This document shows positions 1-5,613 of a stretch of DNA of 7,076 nt, in pieces. Origin of the DNA: Geodermatophilaceae bacterium (GTDB lineage Bacteria > Actinomycetota > Actinomycetes > Mycobacteriales > Geodermatophilaceae). The notes beneath the pieces were generated by a model that did not search any database, was not told the origin of the DNA, and was given only the letters and a program-made list of their open reading frames with translations. The stretch lies in assembly GCA_013811975.1 (NCBI GenBank), contig JACCUF010000181.1:1-7076 (forward strand), given 5' to 3'. The translations under genes and the position numbers were made by a program. The first letter of the stretch is position 1. Each line of letters opens with the position of its first letter.

Positions 1-1
1 C

Positions 2-889
2 CTGCGCTTTGCCAACACCCTGTTCGAGCCGGTGTGGAACTCCCATCACGTCGACTCGGTGCAGATCACCATGGCCGAGGACGGAGGCATCGGTTCGCGC
101 GCGAACTTCTACGATGCGACCGGCACCGCCCGCGACGTCGTACAGAACCACATTCTGCAATTGCTGGCCCTGACCGCCATGGAAGAGCCGGTCGAGTACA
201 CCTCCGACGCGATCAGGACCGAAAAGCTGAAGGTTCTACGTGCGATCTCGCTGCCCGACGATCTGACCCGATACGCCATCCGCGGGCAATACACCCAGGG
301 ATGGCTTGCCGGGCAACGGGTTCCGGGTTACGTCGAGGAGGACAAGGTTCCAGACGACTCGAAGACCGAGACTTACGTCGCGTTGCGGCTGGGCGTCCAG
401 ACCCGACGTTGGGCAGGGGTCCCCTTCTACCTGCGGGCCGGAAAACGGCTGCCGCGCAGGGTGACCGAGATCGCGCTGACATTCCGGCGGGCCCCTCACG
501 TTCCTTTCACGGCGAGCGACACCGAATCACTGGGCCAGAACCAACTGGTCATCCGGGTTCAACCCGACGAAGGCGTCACCCTGAAGTTCGGCTCCAAGGT
601 GCCCGGCACCGTGATGGAGGTGCGCGACGTGGCAATGGACTTCCTCTACGGGACGGCCTTCACCGAGGCCAGCCCAGAAGCCTACGAACGGCTGTTGCTC
701 GACGTTCTGATCGGTGACGCGACGCTGTTCCCCCGGCATCAGGAGGTGGAGGCGTCCTGGACGGTCATCGACCCTTTGGAGCAGTTCTGGGCCGGCCAGG
801 AACCGGCGCACTACCGCTCAGGTGAATGGGGACCGGCTGAGGCCGACGAAATGCTGGCCTCCGACGGACGCGTCTGGAGGCGGCCGTGA
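2..889 (+). CDS. zwf: Glucose-6-phosphate 1-dehydrogenase, C-terminal part (5' end outside window)
   Basis: Oxidises glucose-6-phosphate to 6-phosphogluconolactone while reducing NADP+, the entry step of the oxidative pentose phosphate pathway, in the cytoplasm. The reading frame is open from base 2 and gives 295 residues before TGA, roughly the last 60% of a family that usually has about 490-510 residues; the Rossmann nucleotide-binding region and the catalytic DHYLGKE-type motif lie off the left edge. Visible family signatures are LRFANTLFEPVWN (fragment residues 1-13), FYDATGTARDVVQNH (36-50), the substrate-site segment YLRAGKRLP (143-151), and the terminal YRSGEWGPAEAD (271-282). The first internal start codon (GTG, base 32) is the Val inside FEPVWN and is not a real start. 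It is followed 25 bp later by opcA, in the usual zwf-opcA-pgl order. Identification is secure; NADP versus NAD preference cannot be judged from this part. Confidence 0.97.
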   Translation: MRFANTLFEPVWNSHHVDSVQITMAEDGGIGSRANFYDATGTARDVVQNHILQLLALTAMEEPVEYTSDAIRTEKLKVLRAISLPDDLTRYAIRGQYTQGWLAGQRVPGYVEEDKVPDDSKTETYVALRLGVQTRRWAGVPFYLRAGKRLPRRVTEIALTFRRAPHVPFTASDTESLGQNQLVIRVQPDEGVTLKFGSKVPGTVMEVRDVAMDFLYGTAFTEASPEAYERLLLDVLIGDATLFPRHQEVEASWTVIDPLEQFWAGQEPAHYRSGEWGPAEADEMLASDGRVWRRP

Positions 890-904
890 GCGAGCAACGA
901 GCGC

Positions 905-909
905 GGAGG
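905..909 (+). promoter_or_regulatory. Shine-Dalgarno sequence of opcA
   Basis: GGAGG five bases before the ATG at 915. It decides the opcA start against the much longer open frame that runs back into zwf. Confidence 0.75.
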
Positions 910-914
910 CGACG

Positions 915-2000
915 ATGAGCACATTGTGGGATACCACGGGTACGGAGGTGATCAAGGCGCTTGCTGCCGCGCGGAGCAACGGCGCGGCGGTCACCTCCGG
1001 GCTGGCCCTGACCTTCGTCGTAGTGGCCGAGGAGAAGCACGTCGAGATGGCCGAGAAGGCCGCGACCACGGCCGCCGCGATGCATCCGTGTCGGCTGGTC
1101 ATGGTCGTCCGGCGGGAGGTCACCGCCCGCACGCCACGTCTGGACGCCGAGGTGAGCGTCGGCGGACGCTTGGGTCCCGGTGAGGCGGTACAACTGCGGA
1201 TGTACGGTCGGTTGGCGCTGCACGCGGAGTCCGTTGTACTGCCATTGCTCGCACCCGACGTTCCGGTGGTGACGTGGTGGCCGGGAATGGCCCCTGAGCG
1301 GCTGGCCACTGACGGGCTCGGGGTCCTGGCTGAGCGCCGGATCACTGACAGCGCGGTACAGGCCGATCCGGTCAGGGCACTGCGTGCGAGGGCGGCCGAC
1401 TACGCGCCCGGCGACACCGACCTTGCCTGGACCCGGATCACCTCCTGGCGTTCCATGCTGGCCTCCGCGGTCGACGCCGCCGCCGGTCCGGCGAGTGAAA
1501 ACGTGTCGGTAACCGGAGGACAGGTGTACGGCCGCCCGGACAGCGCCTCCGCGGCCTTACTCGCCGGATGGCTGTCCAGTCGGCTCTTTGCGAAGGTCCA
1601 GGTCGTCGAGTCCGATCCGAAGGCTCCCGAGGGGGGTGGAGTGCCCGACGCGGCGGGGGTCAGCGGCGTACGACTGGATCTCGAGGGCACCGACCCGCTC
1701 TACATCCATCGACGCGAGGGCGTGGGTGTGGTTACCCGGGCCGGCCGCCCGGACAGCAGCGCAGCACTCACCGAGCGAGAGATCGGCGAACTCCTGGGTG
1801 AGGAGTTGCGCCGCTTGGACGCCGACGAGTCCTACTGCGGGGCACTGGCCGCGGCCACCAACAGTCGCGGACTCAGTGACCGCTCGGCTACCCGTTCGCT
1901 CATCTGGGAGGACCCGGCCGCGGGGGTGAGGAAAGCGTCGGCCGAGGGTTCGACTGACAGTCCAATGGTGACCACAACCGGTGTGCGCGGCACCGCATGA
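915..2000 (+). CDS. opcA: Glucose-6-phosphate dehydrogenase assembly protein OpcA
   Basis: OpcA is needed for full glucose-6-phosphate dehydrogenase activity or oligomer assembly in actinobacteria and cyanobacteria; it has no known catalytic activity of its own. I chose ATG at 915 because GGAGG (905-909) sits five bases upstream and the protein then begins MSTLWDTTGTEVIKAL, the usual OpcA start; the frame stays open upstream to 714, but only inside zwf. The product has 361 residues. Family signatures visible are HPCRLVMV near residue 57, VVLPLLAPDVPVVTWWPG near 108-125, DLAWTRITSWR near 173-183 and LAGWLSSRL near 217. The last 30 or so residues (from about DPAAGVRKAS) are Ser/Thr/Gly rich, low in complexity and probably disordered; the 303-residue mycobacterial protein is shorter. 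The stop overlaps the pgl start (ATGA), suggesting translational coupling within one zwf-opcA-pgl operon. Confidence 0.95.
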   Translation: MSTLWDTTGTEVIKALAAARSNGAAVTSGLALTFVVVAEEKHVEMAEKAATTAAAMHPCRLVMVVRREVTARTPRLDAEVSVGGRLGPGEAVQLRMYGRLALHAESVVLPLLAPDVPVVTWWPGMAPERLATDGLGVLAERRITDSAVQADPVRALRARAADYAPGDTDLAWTRITSWRSMLASAVDAAAGPASENVSVTGGQVYGRPDSASAALLAGWLSSRLFAKVQVVESDPKAPEGGGVPDAAGVSGVRLDLEGTDPLYIHRREGVGVVTRAGRPDSSAALTEREIGELLGEELRRLDADESYCGALAAATNSRGLSDRSATRSLIWEDPAAGVRKASAEGSTDSPMVTTTGVRGTA

Positions 2001-2779
2001 GTCGTTCCCCGGAGGTGGTTGTCCACGCGAGCGCCGATCTGCTCGCCGATACCGTGGCCGCGCGGTTGATCACAAAGCTGGTCGACGCCCAGAGTGCCCG
2101 CGGTTGGGCAAGCGTGGTGTTGACCGGTGGCGGAATCGGCGTCGGGGTGCTGTCAGCCATACGGAGGAGCCCCGCCCGCGACGCTGTGCAGTGGGACCGG
2201 GTCGACGTGTGGTGGGGTGATGAACGGTTCATCGCACCGGATGACCCGGAGCGCAACGAACGTCAGGCGCGGGAGGCGCTGCTCGATCACATTCCGCTCG
2301 CCGCTGAGCGCGTCCACCCGATGCCCGCTGACGTTGGGCGCTTCGCCGGAGAGCCGGAGGACGGCGCGGACTGGTACGCCGATCAGCTCGCTGGCGCTGC
2401 GCGTCCCGAGGACCACGGCTCGGTCCCACGATTCGATGTCTGCATGCTCGGGATCGGCGAGGACGGGCATGTCGCCTCGATCGCCCCGGGAGCGCCGGCC
2501 GCCTACGAAACCCGCAGCGTCGTTGCTGTTCACGGGTTTCCCAAGCCGCCTCCGGTACGGATCAGCTTGACGTTTCCAGCCATCGGCTCGGCCTCCGAGG
2601 TCTGGTTGATCGCAGCCGGACCTGGCAAGGCATCGGCGGTGGGACTGGCGGTCAGCGGGGCGGGACCGGTGCAGATCCCTGCAGCCGGTGCAACCGGCCG
2701 GGTTCGTACCCTCTTGCTGCTCGACCGGGCTGCGGCCACCGGCTTGCCGGCGGCACTTCTGCGCCTGCCCATGGCTTGA
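1997..2779 (+). CDS. pgl: 6-phosphogluconolactonase
   Basis: Hydrolyses 6-phosphogluconolactone, the product of the upstream zwf enzyme, to 6-phosphogluconate in the cytoplasm (gene also called devB). The 260-residue product matches the usual family length (about 230-260). Motifs in order: LTGGGIG (42-48, phosphate-binding loop), WWGDERF (72-78), ERNERQAREALL (85-96), GIGEDGHVASIAPG (152-165, with the catalytic-region His158), PPPVRISLTFPAI (184-196), AAGPGKA (206-212) and VQIPAAG (225-231). In many homologues the segment after GHVAS reads LFPG; here it is IAPG, a mild variation. The ATG at 1997 overlaps the opcA TGA (ATGA) and has no clear Shine-Dalgarno sequence of its own, so translation is probably coupled to opcA. 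Its stop lies 10 bp from the stop of a convergent gene on the other strand. Confidence 0.95.
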   Translation: MSRSPEVVVHASADLLADTVAARLITKLVDAQSARGWASVVLTGGGIGVGVLSAIRRSPARDAVQWDRVDVWWGDERFIAPDDPERNERQAREALLDHIPLAAERVHPMPADVGRFAGEPEDGADWYADQLAGAARPEDHGSVPRFDVCMLGIGEDGHVASIAPGAPAAYETRSVVAVHGFPKPPPVRISLTFPAIGSASEVWLIAAGPGKASAVGLAVSGAGPVQIPAAGATGRVRTLLLLDRAAATGLPAALLRLPMA

Positions 2780-2789
2780 GGCTGGCCGG

Positions 2790-3026
2790 CTAGCGCGTCC
2801 GAGGGGTTGGCGCCGGCGGGATGCGTTTGGCGCGGGCGACCTCCCTGATCGGCAGCTTGACGATCGTGTCGTCGGATCGCCGTACACGAAGAGTGTGCTC
2901 ATCGCAGTGTTCGAGAATCCCGAGGACATCTGTGTAGGCCTGGCCGCCGCTGGGACCGGTCTGACCGGGCAACGTGCAACGCACGACCACCCGATGCCCG
3001 ACGTCTGCCGGACCGATCCGACCCAT
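2790..3026 (-). CDS. Small SH3-like protein, resembling the N-terminal domain of Rv0428c-type acetyltransferases
   Basis: A 78-residue protein with no signal peptide, membrane segment or cysteine pair. The pattern VGHRVVVRCTL (9-19), YTDVLGILEHCDEHTLRVRR (31-50) and DTIVKLPIREVARAKRIPP (53-71) alternates short beta-strand-like stretches and recalls the small SH3-like barrel found at the N-terminus of actinobacterial Rv0428c/cg3035-type GNAT proteins (V-G-x-R-V-V-V-R ... T-D-V-x-G ... V-V-x-I-P-x-x-x-V-x-A-x-x). No acetyltransferase domain follows: the TAG stop is close to the end of the domain, and pgl comes next on the opposite strand. The start is ATG at 3026, because a TGA (the rbpA stop) lies in frame 10 bp upstream. 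There is no strong Shine-Dalgarno sequence, so coupling to the preceding rbpA-like gene is likely. The assignment comes from recalled family patterns; function is unknown and a role in protein or nucleic-acid binding is only a guess. Confidence 0.7.
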   Translation of the reverse strand: MGRIGPADVGHRVVVRCTLPGQTGPSGGQAYTDVLGILEHCDEHTLRVRRSDDTIVKLPIREVARAKRIPPAPTPRTR

Positions 3027-3036
3027 CGTCAGCAGG

Positions 3037-3378
3037 TCAACCGCCGCGACGCTGGTGGAGCTTGTTCAGGGCTTCCTGCAGGATCGCCTCGCCGTCCTCG
3101 TCGGATCGGCGTTCGCGCACGTAGGCGAGGTGGGTCTTGTACGGCTCGTTGCGCGGCGCTGCGGGTGGCGCGGTCTGCTCCCGGCCGGCCGGAAGACCGC
3201 AGCGGGCGCAGTCCCAGTTGTCTGGAATTGCCGCGTCGTGGGCGAAGGCGGGACGTGACTCATGGCCGTTGGCACACCAGAAGGGCACTCTGGTGCGAGG
3301 CGCGGATTCACCTCGTTCTGCTTCACCCATCGGTCCCGACCCCACCCGACTTCCACGGATCGCACTGCCACTGGCCAC
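3037..3378 (-). CDS. rbpA: RNA polymerase-binding protein, RbpA family (secG-linked paralogue)
   Basis: RbpA proteins bind actinobacterial RNA polymerase and group I/II sigma factors and stabilise the open promoter complex. I place the start at GTG 3378: AAGGAG (3388-3393) lies nine bases upstream, and the product then begins MASGSAIRGSRVG, like family members in other actinomycetes. A longer frame reaching TTG 3399 would place the ribosome site inside the gene, and ATG 3384 is only three bases from it. The 113 residues show an N-terminal tail (IRGSRVGSGPMGEAERGE, 7-24), a zinc-type core C35-x3-H39-x17-C57-x2-C60, a linker (66-80), and a sigma-interacting helix region THLAYVRERRSDEDGEAIL (82-100) with the typical ERR. 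The linker has only a few basic residues, unlike the basic linker of canonical RbpA. It follows secG by 91 bp and precedes the SH3-like gene by 10 bp. Whether this is the housekeeping RbpA or a second copy cannot be told here. Confidence 0.88.
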   Translation of the reverse strand: MASGSAIRGSRVGSGPMGEAERGESAPRTRVPFWCANGHESRPAFAHDAAIPDNWDCARCGLPAGREQTAPPAAPRNEPYKTHLAYVRERRSDEDGEAILQEALNKLHQRRGG

Positions 3379-3387
3379 GTGCATGTA

Positions 3388-3393
3388 CTCCTT
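3388..3393 (-). promoter_or_regulatory. Shine-Dalgarno sequence of the RbpA-family gene
   Basis: AAGGAG on the minus strand, nine bases before GTG 3378. It is the strongest ribosome-binding site in the window and shows that the in-frame TTG at 3399 and ATG at 3384 are unlikely starts. Confidence 0.7.
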
Positions 3394-3413
3394 CGTCAAT
3401 GAGCTCTGCGGTG

Positions 3414-3419
3414 ATTCTA
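3414..3419 (-). promoter_or_regulatory. Candidate -10 element upstream of the RbpA-family gene
   Basis: TAGAAT on the minus strand fits the actinobacterial TANNNT -10 pattern, in the 91-bp gap after secG. Transcription would begin near 3407, giving a leader of about 30 nt that contains the AAGGAG site. The -35 region 17 bp upstream (TAGGTC) is a poor match to TTGACA, which is common in high-GC actinobacterial promoters but leaves the call tentative. Confidence 0.4.
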
Positions 3420-3469
3420 CGGCCGGCGGGCGAAGAGACCTACTCCAGCGCCGGTGTCATTACCAAGCG

Positions 3470-3718
3470 TTAGGACGGCGGACCGTCCGGCGCCTTCAAG
3501 AGGATGCCCAACGCGATGATCGTGGCACTCCAGGCGATCGCGGCAAAGACCGTCAGCCGGTTCAGGTTCTTCTCGACCACGGTCGATCCGGACAGAGATG
3601 CAGTCGCCGCGCCGCCGAACATCGATGAGAGGCCACCGCCGCGGCCACGGTGCAGGAGGATGAGGACGATCAGAAGCAGGCTGGTGAGAACCAGCACCGT
3701 CGTCAGAAGAAGCTTCAC
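3470..3718 (-). CDS. secG: Protein-export membrane protein SecG
   Basis: SecG is the small third subunit of the SecYEG translocon in the cytoplasmic membrane and aids SecA-driven protein export. The 82-residue product has the expected architecture: hydrophobic helix 1 (about 2-22), the conserved cytoplasmic loop LLHRGRGGGLSSMFGG (21-36), a Ser/Thr-rich stretch leading to VVEKNLNRLT (47-56), and hydrophobic helix 2 (about 56-75). Length is typical. The start is GTG at 3718; a TGA lies in frame about 15 bp upstream, so no longer form is possible. There is no good Shine-Dalgarno sequence, but a TANNNT hexamer sits eight bases before the GTG, compatible with a leaderless transcript. The gene is separated from the upstream lipoprotein gene by a hairpin, suggesting it is at least partly transcribed on its own. 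Confidence 0.95.
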   Translation of the reverse strand: MKLLLTTVLVLTSLLLIVLILLHRGRGGGLSSMFGGAATASLSGSTVVEKNLNRLTVFAAIAWSATIIALGILLKAPDGPPS

Positions 3719-3726
3719 AAGGGCCC

Positions 3727-3732
3727 AGCGTA
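3727..3732 (-). promoter_or_regulatory. Candidate -10 element for leaderless secG transcript
   Basis: TACGCT on the minus strand fits TANNNT and ends eight bases before the GTG start at 3718, about where a -10 box sits for a transcript beginning at its start codon. The lack of a Shine-Dalgarno sequence for secG agrees with this. The hexamer is short and degenerate, so chance occurrence is quite possible. Confidence 0.3.
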
Positions 3733-3755
3733 GTCAATGACTATCGGGACCGGCG

Positions 3756-3776
3756 TCAGGGCCTCGCTGGCCCTGA
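3756..3776 (-). terminator. Hairpin after the substrate-binding protein gene, possible terminator
   Basis: A perfect inverted repeat, TCAGGGCC and GGCCCTGA, forms an 8-bp stem with a 5-base loop, 22 bp after the stop of the lipoprotein gene and 37 bp before secG. There is no U-tract on the minus strand. Hairpins without a U-tract are often proposed as terminators in high-GC actinobacteria; attenuation or RNA stabilisation is an alternative reading. Confidence 0.55.
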
Positions 3777-3798
3777 GTCGATGCTCGTGCCCTCTTGG

Positions 3799-5562
3799 TC
3801 AGCGGACCGACAGCGTCGCCAGGTCGTAGCCTCCGTAGGCCCAATGCACCACCGCGTTGTGCAGCCTCTCGCCCGCCAGCAGGACGGTTCGTTCCTCCAC
3901 GAGGGGCACATAGGAGCCGTCGCCGGTGACTGTCTGCGCGACGGTCTCCCATGCGGCCAGCGCCGTGGCGGCATCCGGTGCAGCATAGGCGGAATCGATC
4001 AGTCCGTTGAGGGCCGGATCGTTCAGTTCGGCCAGATTGGTATTGCCGGCCGCGGTGATCTCCCGGCCATCGACCAAGGGGCCGAGAAAAGAAGCCGGGT
4101 CGGGAAAGTCAGCACTCCAGCGGGTGAGCAGGATGCCGTACCCATTGGCCGCCACGGATGCCGGTGACCCTATGTCGGACACGTAGTAAGTGGCCGGGTC
4201 CAGCCCTTGGACGGTCGCCTCGATACCGACCGCGGCCAGATTTCCTCGGACCACCTCGGCGACGGCCAGCGAACGCGCCTGGTTGGGCGCGGCGATGATC
4301 GTGCTGAAGCCAGTCGGGGCCTCGCAAGCCGACAGCTGACGACGGACCTCGCCGACGTCTACCTCGCGCGCCGAGCTGGCTGCCGGCAAGCTTCCATCGA
4401 CAGTGCTGGGCCACAGCCCGCCGGTCGGCTGGGCCACTGCCGTCCCACCGAGTGCTTCCTGGATCGCCGACACGTCCAGGGCGGCGGCCACAGCCAACCG
4501 GCAGGCGGGCTTGTCGAAGGGTGCGACGGTCGCCGGCATAGCCAGCAGCTGCAAGGCACCGGTGGCTATCTGATCCGTCCGGCGGACGATCTGTGGGTCT
4601 CCCAGCACCCGGTCGAGCGATTCCGGAGCGACTCCACCGCCGAGATCGAGGTCGGCCGAACCCCCGAGTATTCGCTGATCCCGCTCGAAGGAGGCCAGCC
4701 CGGTGCGTACCTCCACCCGATCGGGGCGAGCCGTGCGTACCTCGTCGCTGTCCGGATCCCAGGCCGGGTTGCGCGTCAACACGATCCCGGTCACCGGGTC
4801 GATCGAGGCCATCCGGTACGGACCTGAGGACAACGGTGCCGCACCGTAGTCAGCCCCGGTATCGGCCTCCGCCGGCACCGGACTGGACGAGGGCAGAGCC
4901 ATGACCTGGTCGAAGGCGGCGTAGGGCCGGTTGAGCCGGAACACGATCGTCGCTGGGTCCGGGGTCTCGACGCTGGCCAGACTCGGAGCCGGGTCACCCT
5001 CCGCCGGAGCAAAATACGGACCTGGGTAGGGAGCCGCGGGATCGTCGAGCAGCGACACGACGTACAGCGGACCCCCGACGATGACCTCCGAAGCGAAGGA
5101 CCGCTCGATCCCGTACTTGACGTCCTGCGAGGTGATCGCTCGACCGTTCTCGAACGCGGTGCCCGGCCGCAGGGTGTAGGTCCAGGTCTGGTTGTTGTCC
5201 GACGACACACCGAGTCCGGCGGCCAGGTCAGGTACGAGCTCGGCGCCGGCTCGGCCGGCCGCGGAGTCGTAGGTAACCAGGGTACGGGTGTAGAGGCGCA
5301 TGAGGTTCCAGACCCACGGCAGATACGACCGCGCCGGGTCGAGACTGTCAACGGCCGGGGCAACCGCCCGCAGGGTTCCTCCACCAGCTGTCGATGGTGC
5401 CCGCGTCCCAGCCACGGCGGCGTTCTCGGATGCCTCTGCGGTGTTTGCCGCTTCCTCGATCGTGGGATCACCCGTGGAGCAGGCACTCAAGATCAACATG
5501 CCCGCCAGCAGCAACGCGACCCAACCGGAGATGGCGCACGAAGGCCCTCGCCTGGTGGTCAT
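3799..5562 (-). CDS. ABC transporter substrate-binding lipoprotein, family 5 (peptide/solute type)
   Basis: Family 5 solute-binding proteins (DppA/OppA/NikA type) capture peptides, metals or other solutes outside the membrane and deliver them to an ABC permease. The 587-residue product starts with a lipoprotein signal: positive MTTRR, hydrophobic 11-25, and lipobox L-S-A-C with lipidated Cys28. A flexible Ala/Glu/Ser/Thr-rich linker (29-59) precedes the domain, which opens GGTLRAVAPAVDSLDPA (61-77). Family signatures follow: ELVPDLAAGL (108-117), WTYTLRPGTAFENGRAITSQDVKYGIERS (127-155), PDPATIVFRLNRPYAAF (201-217) and LSSGPYRM (244-251). ATG at 5562 has GGAAGG upstream at five-base spacing. 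No permease or ATPase gene is in the window, so the partner must be elsewhere or absent. The gene lies 51 bp after tpiA on the same strand and may be cotranscribed with pgk-tpiA. The ligand cannot be inferred from sequence. Confidence 0.92.
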   Translation of the reverse strand: MTTRRGPSCAISGWVALLLAGMLILSACSTGDPTIEEAANTAEASENAAVAGTRAPSTAGGGTLRAVAPAVDSLDPARSYLPWVWNLMRLYTRTLVTYDSAAGRAGAELVPDLAAGLGVSSDNNQTWTYTLRPGTAFENGRAITSQDVKYGIERSFASEVIVGGPLYVVSLLDDPAAPYPGPYFAPAEGDPAPSLASVETPDPATIVFRLNRPYAAFDQVMALPSSSPVPAEADTGADYGAAPLSSGPYRMASIDPVTGIVLTRNPAWDPDSDEVRTARPDRVEVRTGLASFERDQRILGGSADLDLGGGVAPESLDRVLGDPQIVRRTDQIATGALQLLAMPATVAPFDKPACRLAVAAALDVSAIQEALGGTAVAQPTGGLWPSTVDGSLPAASSAREVDVGEVRRQLSACEAPTGFSTIIAAPNQARSLAVAEVVRGNLAAVGIEATVQGLDPATYYVSDIGSPASVAANGYGILLTRWSADFPDPASFLGPLVDGREITAAGNTNLAELNDPALNGLIDSAYAAPDAATALAAWETVAQTVTGDGSYVPLVEERTVLLAGERLHNAVVHWAYGGYDLATLSVR

Positions 5563-5613
5563 TCCTGCCTTCCATCGGGACTGGGTGGCGCCGGAGGTTC
5601 CACGCCAGAGGGG

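Noticed and set aside
714..914. Upstream extension of the opcA frame into zwf
   Set aside because: It overlaps the conserved zwf C-terminus, its translation is Arg/Pro rich, and a good GGAGG precedes ATG 915.
2735..2754. Imperfect inverted repeat near the 3' end of pgl (GGCC/CCGGC arms)
   Set aside because: It lies within coding sequence with a 2-base centre and one mismatch; such repeats are expected by chance at this GC content, so I did not call it a terminator.
2153..2929. 258-codon open frame antisense to pgl
   Set aside because: High-GC shadow: no recognisable domain, Arg/Ser-rich composition, and it overlaps fully supported pgl and the SH3-like gene.
3137..3628. 163-codon plus-strand frame across the RbpA-family gene, the gap and secG
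   Set aside because: It has no domain signature and no ribosome-binding site, and it is antisense to two genes with clear family motifs.
5563..5613. Search for a promoter or terminator between tpiA and the lipoprotein gene
   Set aside because: Only the ribosome-binding site GGAAGG and a short TGGCG/CGCCA repeat with a 12-base loop are visible; neither supports a separate transcription unit.
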